This document shows, one piece after another, positions 25,901 through 37,900 of a stretch of 64,000 bases of DNA. This DNA is from Triatoma infestans (Eukaryota > Arthropoda > Insecta > Hemiptera > Reduviidae), in contig JAAEAF010000128.1 in NCBI GenBank assembly GCA_011037195.1, positions 62,001 to 126,000 of the forward strand, written 5' to 3'. The notes beneath the pieces were generated by a model. It was not told the DNA's origin. It made no database searches and was given only the letters and a program-made list of their open reading frames with translations. Made by a program: the position numbers and the translations under genes. Each line of letters begins with the position of its first letter. The first letter of the stretch is position 1.

Positions 25901-28900
25901 AAGAACTTTGGGATAGGTTGTTTAAATTAATAACAAATATTTGGGTTAATGAAAAAGTGCCGAAAGATTGGTCAGTTGCTGTGATATGTCCACTCTTTAA
26001 AAAAGGGGATAAGACATATTGCGAAAACTATAGGGGATTCGCCTTGTTGTCGACTGTATATAAAGTAATGGCTAAACTTGTAGCAAAAAGGTTAACAGTG
26101 TATTCCAACGAAATATTGGAAGCCAGCGATTACCAAGCTCGCTTTCGGCGGAATAGATCAACAACCGTCAGATTTTCTCACTGAGGTTAATGCATGAGAA
26201 ATATTATGAATATAATATAGACCTGCATCATTTGTTTATTGACTTCAAGCAAGCATATGATAGTTTGTACAGGGTTAAAGTATTTGAGGTCATGAATGAG
26301 ATTGCAATACCTTCTAAACTAATTAGTTTAGTAAAGATGTGCCTTAGAAACTCGGCTCCAAAAGTTAAGGTGCTAGGAGGTTATTCAGAAGAGTTCGTTA
26401 TCGATAGAGGGCTTAGGCAGGGTGACGTACTATCGACGATACTGTTTAATCTCATGCTAGAAAAAGTCATAAGAAGCATAAGATATTTAATCGATCCATT
26501 CAGTATTTGGCTTTTGCAGATGATGTTGTTATTGTGGGTAGAACCTTGAGGGCATTAGAAGATGGTTTTTGCAACTCAAGGAGAAGGCAAGGACTGTAGG
26601 TCTGGAAATAAATTATTCAAAGACAAAATACATGCTGGCATCCAGATTTGATAACGCCATTTGCCGGTTGTCCCATGTGAGTCTAGGTGGTGAGTCTTAC
26701 GAAAACGTCAGGCAATTTAAATACTTAGGCTGCATCTTTACGCAAGATAGAGATGTAAAAAAAGAGATAAAAGATAGGTTGGCCTCAAGTAATAGATGCC
26801 TGTTTGCGTTACAAAAGGTTTTCAAGGAACTTGCGATCTCCAAAAAAAATAAGATTCGTATTTATAAGACGGTTGTCCGACCAGTGGTAATGTATGGGTG
26901 TGAGACGTAGATTCTCACGGAAAGTGATGCTAAACTACTCCTAGTTTGGGAAAGGAAAGTTCTAAGGAAAATCTTTGGTCCAACCCTGGTTAACGGGAAT
27001 TGGAATATTAGGAATAATGAGGAATTAGCAAGGCTGTACTCATCCCCCAACATTTTAAATGAAATAAAAGCGCGAAGACTGGAGTGGATGGGACATCTTA
27101 TAAGAATGGAAAGAGATCGCATCGTGAAAAGACTATATGAGGACAAACCGACAGGAAGAAGAAAAGTGGGAAGGCCCAGGAAGAGATGGACTAACGATGT
27201 GGAGGCCGGGATAAGAATGCTCGGAGTGAGAAGGTGGAGGGAGAAGGCCAAGGATAGAGAGGTCTGGAACAAAATTATTAAGGAAGCCAAGGCCCTGCAA
27301 GGGCTGTAGTGCTAAAAAAAAAAAAAAAAAAAAAAACTGACATGGACATACAACCAATAACTCAAATCAACCAACAAAAATTCCACCGATTTTTAGAATG
27401 GGCACAGAAAATTATGACTTATCGAAGAAATTAAAAATACAATCGGCACATCTTTCGAGACACAATGCAAAAATAATTTAAAAATAATATTAAAAAATTC
27501 AGACGATTACAGAAAATTTACAAAATTTTACAATAATTCAGGCACAAAATACTGTAATTCTGTAAATCCCGAAAACAAAGAATTGTCAGTTACAATAAGG
27601 TATACCATATTGAATAAATGATGGAGAAATATTTGAACCATTAAAAGAAAATTACGCAGTAATCTCAGTAACTAGGCTGATGAATAAAAAGTATGAACCT
27701 CCTCTTCCAACTCCTCTATGCGCAGTTGTTCTAGAGAATGACAATAAAGGAAGAACTATATTCTAGTTAACCCGACTCTACTACTAAGAAGACCAATAGA
27801 GCCCAGAAGAAATACAACTCGCAGCCCTCAGTGCACAAATTGTCAACAATATGGCGGTACCAAAAACTATTGTCGACTCGACCCTAAATGCGCGGGCGAT
27901 CATCAATTTGCTGTTTGTCCAAACCGTCAGCTGGAAAGACCTAAATGCACTAATTGTAATGGAGGCTATACAGGCAACTTCAGCAGGTGCCAAACGTTAA
28001 TCAGTATCATGAACAGAAACAGATCATGCCAAGCAAGAGAAAACACCGTAACAAGAACTAAGAACCCCCTTCAAGACTCTCCATCCAGAATAAACACCAA
28101 ATATATCCCTCCTGAGGTACATAAACCTAACGGAATCACTCCTGCCAGTTCAATGCATAACCGCTGGACACAAGAAAGAAAAACAAGTAGGCCGCCTAAT
28201 CAAAACTCCTACACTTCTTTCGAACCTAACACTCTCAATCAATGTCATGCAAAATCTACTTTTACAAATAATCACTCTTCTTATCCCACACCTAAAAGAA
28301 TTAATCTCCAACTTGATTCAAAGCTTCAGTTTCTCTAACAATGGGCAACCTTAGACTGCTTCCTACTCACAACTTAACGCTAGTAAATTGGTACGCCAAC
28401 GGACTAAAAACACGAACATCTATATTCTCTGACTTCCTTGCTAGATACAACATTGACATAGCATGTATTCATAAAAAACATCTTACCTCTACTGACTACA
28501 TAAAGTACCAGGGCACATTTCCCACCGTACTAATAGTGAGACACGTGTAGCTTCAGTTGGAGTTGCTGTTGAATTTCTCTACCTCCATACTTAATCTCGA
28601 GGCTGTTGCTATCCAGGTGTCTACACACACTGGACCACTAACAATCATATCTGCTTACCTAAGACCAAATACTAGACTTCGGCAAGACTAACTAATCTTT
28701 GCACAAAATAGCACACTATTACTAGCACACTATTCCTTATCAGAACACATATATACTGGGGATGTCATGTGATCATTAACAGTAGCTAGATTACTGACTG
28801 CTACGGTCAACTAAAACATACTAATTTCAGCTCCAGAAGAACGCACATTTTACTCCACTCAACGTAAATACCAACCTGACCTATAGTGCAGATTTCATTG

Positions 28901-31900
28901 TCATGAACAATTCAGTGAACTGGCGCCAAAATTAATCACTGGAAAAGTAGAATGGGAAACTTTCAGACGAGACATAAACAACTACTGACAATACCTACAC
29001 ATTATGGGACTCGGACATTACAGGCACATCACTAGATATATTTACATAGACAATTATACAGCTGTACATAACTCCACTTACAAGAGACATTACAACACAA
29101 CACAACTTAGAATAGATAAAACAAGTTGCCTTTACAGATTCTCAAACTAATATATGAAAAAACAGAATTCAAGATTTGACAGAGAACTAGGAACCCCATA
29201 TATAAAACTCACTTCAACCAACTAACAATACAAATTAAATGGGAACTTGACAAACACAGAATCTCCAAAACTTTTTTAGAAGGAATGACCTTGGGTGACT
29301 CTTGCCTCTGGAAAGAAACAAAAAGACTACGGAACGAACATTCCCCGATTCCTCCACCGCTTACAAGAAACGGCCTGGCAACAAGTAATGAAAAATAGTG
29401 CGAAGTAATAGCTACTCATCTCGAAGACAAATTCACTCTAACCGACCATACTGAACTAGTCATTGATGAAGACGTTAGCAAACGAACTATTACAACCTCA
29501 CCTAATAACAGAAGTTCCTATCTTAACATTTCTTCTGAAATATTTACTATACTCAACGTACTTCCCAACAAAAAAGCTCTCGGAGAAAACTTAATCCCAA
29601 ATACTATATTAAAAAATCTGCCTCAGAAATGTATCGCCTTCCTATTGGAGTTTTTAATGCTTCGATTAGGATACTTTCCCAAAAGTTGGAAGAATACAGT
29701 AATAATAGAATTTCACAAATCTGGTAAGCCAAAATATGATCCCAACAGCTAACGACCAATCACCCTCCTAAACTCCCTGTCGAAAATACTTGAAAAAATG
29801 AACTACAAATGATGTTTTAAAACACTTGACTGACCCAAATAAAATTCCACTTCAATTTGGGTTCAAACAAAAGCACTCACTGTACATCAAATTAAAAGAG
29901 TTACAGAATACATTATACACAATTTTGAAGAAAAAAATACACGGCGGCGATATTTGTAGATTTAGCGGCCGGATTTGACTTCAAATTCAGATACCCAAAC
30001 GCACCTGACTATATTACTCAAATTATAAAATCTTTTTTACTAGGCAGAAAATTCCAGGTAAGACTCAACAACACATGCATTACTACACGACAAATCCTGC
30101 AGGACTATCATAAGGAGCAATTATCAGTCCCATCCTCTTCAACCTATTGTTCGGACATACCTGAACATACTTCACAAATCACTAGATATAGAAGAAGAAG
30201 ACGAAAGTCTTTATTTCAAATTAACACAATACACTCTTTTGTGAAAATAAAAATACAAAAATAATGATAATGATCTACTAAAATAAATTGTAAAAAACTA
30301 ATGTGATAGAGACAACATGGTCAATGACCGTCGGTGGAGTCTGTTTTGTAAGAAATTATCAATTACAAATTAAAGTTTTTGAAAATCACTAGATATATTT
30401 ACACAGACAATTTATAAAGCTGTACGATGTATCATCCCCGTATATACCTTCATACGCGGATAATACAATGTTAGCTTCTTTCATCAGAGATGAAACAACA
30501 TTGTATACTTGAAAAAAAAAAAAATCTTCGACCGAAATATTGATCATAATTCGATTTATATTTGGTCAGATTGATTCTAACAATGTTGTAGTTAATTAAA
30601 ATAGGCAAATTGAGAAATGATTACATGAAGAAGGAGATAACGTATTTCTTTTTGATAGTTAATGTCTAATTTCAAATAAAACAATTGGAGAATTTTCTTC
30701 AATTGGTTTTTAACTTATTTTAGTTGCACCACTTATACTTCATTATTCGATTTAGACTTACTTTTATTGTTAGGTTGAGACATTCTCTCACTTTAGAAGG
30801 AAGAGAATCCAGCAGGGTCTTCACAGGTGGGGATATAAGTTGTCTGTTTAGATCAGTAGGATTGTTTAGTCCAGAGATAAAGCTGATTATCACCCCTACA
30901 ATGAATGTAACTAGACATCCTATGGCGGAGTACCAAAGATAACTCACCCTATATAGCCACATTGGCAGCCTAAACATTTTTTTTTCAGTTATAATTGGAA
31001 ACACCAAAAAAAAGAAAAAACATAGTAATTAACATTATTTCTTGGCAAATTCAATAATTTCTTTAATGCTCCCTAGTGTGAAACTTTTGTACAAAATCCT
31101 TCAAATTTCAGAGTTAAATAATTTTTATATAGAAATAAAAAATTGCAAATGGTTGCAAATTGGAATGGTTTACTACATCTTTAAATGGACAGTTAAATCC
31201 TTTATGATACAAAGAGATTAGATTTTGTTAGGTGAGGTATAGTGCACTCCACCTGTAACCTTAGAGACTTCTCAGAGCATTTTCGGCCTCCAGTCAGTGT
31301 TCTCTCCTTACAGACAACACTGTCCACCAACGGTAATGAGCTGTAGATGTTCCTAGGAAGAGCAAATCTCAGGGCAGCACTGCTGGTATCTGGCAAATCC
31401 AGCGCACTACCATTGAGCTAATTCTTCCCAGCTATTACTTAAATAACTTCTTTCAATTCTAAACAGTTATTTTTAGAAATGATAAAATAAACTAGTGTTC
31501 TCTGCCTAAAATGCCGTTCTTTTTTAACAAAAGAAATTAAGTGTCAAAAGAAAATATAGAAAATTAAGATCGAGTATTGACTACAGACATCGAGAGTTAA
31601 GTAAAGCTTCCAATTTATTAATATGAAATATTTTTCTTTTCATGCTTGAAATTTTGGAATACTTCCTTATGACTGTCTATTTATTTATTATATATCTACT
31701 TAAATATTTTTGAAAGCATTAAGATGATATATAAAATATGCATTAAAGAATATAAAGATGGCAAAAATAATAATGATTTAACTAACTCTTCGGCTTCCAT
31801 GGAAGTAAGCATTTGAGTTGCATTGCACGAACAATTGGCGACAGAAACAGGTTTAGTATCTGCCGAATCATATCCTGAAGCTGCAGCAATTTGCGCCCCC

Positions 31901-34900
31901 AAACCCATCCAGCTCACTAAACCAAGACCCACCAGTCCACCGATTAAAGCGCCCTATTAGATCACAGGATCATTTAATATAAACTCCATTATAAGTCAGG
32001 CAGAATCATGCTGGTAGAATAAATCTAATTAAATCTGAGCTACCTAACAAACAACGTAAAAACAAGTTTTAGCTTGCTATTTTAAATAAAAATTAAAAAA
32101 CAAAATTCAAGGATTACATAAATCCTAACAATTTCTTCAATATCCCAGTTTAGCACTGGTTTTAAACACTCATATGACCTTTACTTACATTGACTCATAC
32201 GATTTTAATTAATAAAATAAATAAAACCTATGGCGCAGCAGTCCATGTAGGACCAAGGCTGGCGATTTTTATTGGGGCGCGTGTAGTAGGCACGTCGCGG
32301 TTCCCTCGCCGTTTAGTTCAGACCTTCGCTACCAACCTTTTCTCACGATCCTGGGTCAACACCGACTTTGCCCTCACGGCAATCGAACCCTGAATTCTCT
32401 CACATCAAAGGCAAGTGCACTAGCTACTAGACCAACTTTGTGAATGCATTGCAACTAATAATACAATTATAAAATTGACAATGTTTTATTAATTTGGAGA
32501 TTTTCATTTAGCTCTAATATAAATACAGAAATGGTGAGGGTACATGGTCCCAAGGCAGGTAATAGTTGAAGTGATTACATTGTAATCCAGAAGACACCGC
32601 CAAAAACATGAATCACCTACATAGCATTAGAAATTTAACGTTACAAATAACCCACTAAAATAAATTATTTCGGAAAAATATTTCAAATAAAAGTTATAAA
32701 TTTATATCTGTGCAGTTGGCGTTCCAAATATATTGGAACTCATGGACGTTTTCGAGAAAATTCCAAAAAAGTCAAAGACTATTCTGTAAAGGCACATTTC
32801 CGATAACCGATTTTCTTCAAATTTGGATTGCAGCAATCTAAAGTGCCGCAATATTTCATGCGTAGTCGAATCATAAATTGTATTGAAGTTGTATTTTAGA
32901 GTAAAGTTCAACGCAGATGTTCCCCCCAAATTATCCAAAATCAATTTCTTGGAAAAAATCTTTCGAATAAAAGTGACTGGTATTTGTGCGTGAACATAGT
33001 ACATGAAGTTTAAAGAAAATTGCGAAAAATGAAAAGCCATTTAGGGAGCGCACTTCCGGTTTTTATTTTGATAAAAACTTTGTCACATGCGGTGGTGGAA
33101 CTAATATTCGCTAAAAATATTTTCTTTATACTTAGGGGACCTCAAAACATTTTCGGTGAAAACTCAATAATGAAAATTGAACACCATCGTAATACTTCCT
33201 TTCACTAGGTGTAAGAAAAAGTTAAAAAAAAACACATATGTTGGAAAAAAAACTTGTTTTTTGTTGGTTCTTATACTTATTTATTAATTTCAACATACCT
33301 ATTTCTCATTGCTAAATATTACCTTAGAGTTTGCCCATGGGAAAAACATTCCCAGAGAGAACAAACCAAGCGTTATGCCGCCAGTAATACCATTGAAAGT
33401 CAGGGCTACCTGCAATTTTATTACTTAAAATTAGTATGGTTTGTAAACATTTATAAGAAGAAAACCTAAAACTTTCTATCAGCATACAATCCTTACTTAA
33501 ATTTTCTTCATTTATCTTCAATTCCCTCCTTTACTACTTTTTATCTCTTTATTCAAATAAGACTTGCAGCTAAATTTTTCAACACCAGGTAGTGAGAAAG
33601 GAGATCTTTCCATAAAGATCATGAGTAATATCCTTTTTTTATTTTAATGGATTCCCACATTAACAAAATATACTTTCATATACAGATCAATTGGATGGTT
33701 AGGATACTTACATTTGTTTATCACTTATCCTTATATAAAAGAATTTGTTGACCGTTGATGAATTATGTTATGAAGAAATTTGGTGAGTACCGGTCAAGAA
33801 ATAACACTCAATTATGCTAACGTTTCAACAGAGTTTCCTGTCTTTATCAAGGCTGTCTTTATCAAGGCGTGAAGATGTCTTAATGTCTTAATTCATCTAC
33901 AGAAATGAAAAGACACTAACTTTCAATTTTCCTTTTTATATTTCTGCGATGTAACAAATGTGTAAGTGTAAAAGTTCTTTCTCCACATCTTCACGGCTTT
34001 CTATATCTATATATTAAGCCTTGATAAAGACAGGAAACTCTGTCGAAACGTTAGCATAATTGAATGTTTTTTCTTGACCGATCCTCACCAAATTTCTTCA
34101 TAACTTATCCTTATTGGTTGAGGAACTTAATTACAATCAGAATAAAAAGCTGAGATTTATTTCATATCAACTGTTAAAATTCCTAGATCACATACCTCTA
34201 AGACACTTCCCAGCTGTTCTACAATGAAAATCAAGGCAAAACTTAATATTCCGAAAAAGAGCGAAAGCCATTTGGAAATTTTAGCTCCTTTGTTATAAGG
34301 TATATTTATACCGCACATTGCTTCTAAAAGATCCTTCATGGAAACGGCTGCAAGAGAATTCATTGCTGAAGCTACTGTCCTGCACAGAGAAAGCCACGTT
34401 CAGTGCATACAGTGTATTTAAGTATAAAGCAATCGAATCAAAGATTAATTTTTTATTTACTCATAACTATTTATTATTTTTATTAATTCATTTTAATGTG
34501 GCATATGATGTAATATATTATTATTTTACCCTAATGAAGCTGCGAAGATTCCAGATACAAATAAGCCAGGTATGCCTTGCAGATGCCCTTGAATTTTCAT
34601 AACATACGAGGGAAGTAGTTCATCAGCTGCTGTTATTTCCTAAATAATTAATATAATGAAACTTATTTTTTTAAAGTTTATTAGTTTTATTTTTAATTTT
34701 TAAATTAAGGCGCGTCAACATCCATGGTCATTGACGTCCGGAGCTTTCTCAGAGCACTGCCGGCCTCCGGACAATGTTTTCTAGTTACAAATAACATTGT
34801 CCATCACCAGACAGTGACCGGTAATGAACAGTGTTGATTTTTTCTCATAGGAAGAAAAAATTTAAGAAAAGCACAACTGGGCTCGAACCTAATTGGAAGT

Positions 34901-37900
34901 ACAGTACACTAAGCCTTAGCTATTCCCCACCCTATTTTTCTAAATGAGAATTTATAATGACGCTTGTTTTGAAAATATTACCTTATTTTTTAAAGGATCG
35001 CAATGTTGATACTGCTGATATATGATGGCACCAGTGTAAAAATTTATAGAAAAAATTAATATTAGTCCAATGGCAGCAGTCCACAGAGACCTATAAAATA
35101 TTAATAAAATTTCTATGTAAATTATTTATGGCATTCAAACAAATTCTATGATTGTATGCATACCAATTTAAGTACCTATGAAAGAAAGATTAGTTTTTAT
35201 TAATTGAAATAATTTCTCTGAATTAATATATTAATGAAAAAATGACCTTCTAGCTTGTGAAATCGTTTCAACAGACATATATTTTTGAATGGAAGATTGA
35301 TTTGCACAGAACATTGTGGTCCAATAGAATGTTCCTCCCATCACAACTGACCAAAAAGTATGACGCACTGTTGGACTTGGATTCATACTGAAAAAAAATA
35401 ATTTGTGTGAAAATGCACACCTTGTTGCAATTGACAAACTTCATTTAAATCTGGATTATTTATTTATTTTATAGTCTCGTTTATTTATTGATATGTAGTG
35501 ATTCGGCAACAACCGCTTCTTTATTTATTGCTTCTAAGTTAAACCTGCTAAAAGTTGCTGCAACCTGAGGTTGATTACATTGTAAACTAACTGGCAGCGC
35601 TTTCTAGATGTCTCACCAATACTGGTTGGTAGTTGCAATTCACAGATCACAGATCTCACACAAACACCGAATATCAATTTTCCAGAAAAATGTTTCTGTA
35701 AAAGTGATAGGAGTGTATATATACATATAGAGAGAGTATACGAAATTTGAAGAAATCGCTGGAGCTGTTTTTGAGAAAATTGTGATAAAATAATAATATA
35801 GTCAAACTTTCAATAGAGTCGCACTTCCGGTTCACGGTCTTTGACTAAGCCTTCCTTTGGTCTGATGGTAGTATCTGAACGGAATAATCGAGACATCAAG
35901 TTTGATATTTTGTTTAGACTACACACTCACGCACACTTATATATATTTATATATATTATAAGTCAAAATTTATCCCAACTCATGGTACCAAAACATATTT
36001 CCGATGAAAACTCAATTCGAAAAATTGTCATGATTGCAGTACCTTCTCTTCAAGAGTAAAGTAATAAATACAACTTTTTCTCTAGCAATCGGATAAGAAT
36101 GACATTTTTCAAAATTTCAAGCTCCTTGGCTGAATTGCTTATTCTTTTATACTAATTATCTAATTTAAATAATAGCACCTGGAGAATTATCTAGGAAGAC
36201 GTTATCTATAACATTTTTATTCTGAAACGAATCTCATGTTTTACTATTTCTGGAGATCCTAATACATTTATAACCCTGCCTAATCTCTCTAGAAATTTTT
36301 TCTCTTGAAGTGTGAACCCGTTTTAGACATTTGCTTTCATTTCTTCTTTACTGGGAATCTTGAACCGAGTATGTCTCCTTGATAAGGCCAAACAATAAAA
36401 AAATCTGATGATACGAGATCCGGCAAATTTCCCAGTTCAAGTTTTCAATAGTTTCAAGACAGAGCAGGATGTTGGCAAGCAAGCGTACTCCTGAATTAAG
36501 ATTACTTTCCTTTGCAAATCTTGTCCCTTCTTCAGGATCGCTGACTTCTCTTTATTTTCAATCTTGTAGTACTGTTGTTAATTTCATAATTCCAAAAAAT
36601 CTCAAAATCACACATCTCAAAATATTGTTAGCAACAGTTTGGTTGTTGGGTCTTGAATTTTCCTCCAATGGAGAGATCCCGGATGGTTTCTCTCTATTAC
36701 TTAACGCTTGATTTCAGGCGATTCTTTTCGTTTGGTCTTCTCAAGAAGTTATTATCTGGTTATGTGAAGTCAAGTTTCACACCAAAGAGAAATGAAACGA
36801 ATGTGCGAAAACTATGTCACATTTTCTAGACAAAGAATTTTTTACTCCAGGTTAGAAAAAATCTAGTAGAGGACGGTCTACTTTTGGAACAAGTTTAATA
36901 ATCATGGAACAAGTCTGTAATTCGATTAGGGGATTATGTTGAAAAGTAAATAAATTGTGAAATTTACATATCACATAAAAACTATAATCATTTATCTCTT
37001 TACTTATTGAATGGCCCTCGTATTTATTGCGTGTATACAACACTAAAGAACTTACTTAAAGAATTCTAATCTTCCAGTGCTTGCAGTTGTCTCCAAGATA
37101 CTTCCAAGTCCATTCAACATGTTGTTTCCAATCGCCATGACTGCAATTATGGATATTAAGAGGACTAAAGCCTGGAAAGTGTCAGTCATTATTACTGACT
37201 TCATGCCGCCCTGTACAGGAACAAATATTTAATTTGAAAGCCACTTTAATAATGAGGATACTGTATTTACTGGATCCAAATATAAAGTAATTTTTAGAAT
37301 TACCTGAGAGGCATAGATAATGCATACAATATACACTATCGTAACTGCTAAATAAACATTTGTGCCAGTCACTGAAATATAATTTGCCTTCATTAAATTA
37401 ATTTACCTTTAATTTAAATGGTTAAGGAATCAGTACTCCTTAACCTAAAATTGTTCATGGAGAGAACAATTTTTTTTTTGTAATAATAATATTATAGTTG
37501 ATGTATTATAATATATCAATATTATAATATGATAGTTTGAATAGGATCATACCGTGACTTAATGCTAGAGCTGGTGCATAAACAGCGACCGATGTGTACA
37601 AAACCTAAAAATAATTTATAATCTCAATTTATTATTTCGTGATTGTTGGTAGCTTAATTAATAGATAGCTGAATATATAATTAAGATTAAATGAAATAAT
37701 TTTTCAAGATTAAGACTAATGAAAATTTAAAATTTCATCCCCCAATAAATAGAGTTTTAAAAAGAAAATTACATTGAAACATTTGCATTCTTACCATCTG
37801 TACAACATACATGGCAGCAGCGAAAATTCTTGCGTATTTATTGAATCTCAGTTCCAAATACTAAAAATAAAAAAAATATAATACTTAGATTTTTGTACAA

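Larger units (their letters stand above)
23695..30530 (+). mobile_element. Jockey-like non-LTR relic with nested insertions
   Basis: The outer element is split. Its ORF1 5' part lies at about 23695-24077. ORF1 resumes at 27352 with [15 protein letters not shown] sequence and a Gag-type CCHC array at 27810-27990, ORF2 starts at 28341, and a decayed reverse transcriptase runs to the YADN box near 30460. An EN-RT element (24078-27334) and a retroelement tail (30191-30382) sit inside it. Stops and shifts are frequent, so it is inactive. It lies antisense in the last SLC5 intron. Confidence 0.78.

Noticed and set aside
30720..30969. Exon end at the in-frame stop at 30720 as the sole C-terminus
   Set aside because: A consensus phase-0 donor within the exon and a matching terminal exon at 22779-22901 give a better family-like protein. 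Read-through is kept only as a possible isoform.
31783..31787. Donor four bases further on for SLC5 exon 12 (TTA|GTTAAA)
   Set aside because: It breaks the frame of the next exon. GA|GTTAGT at 31787 keeps phase and yields [12 protein letters not shown].
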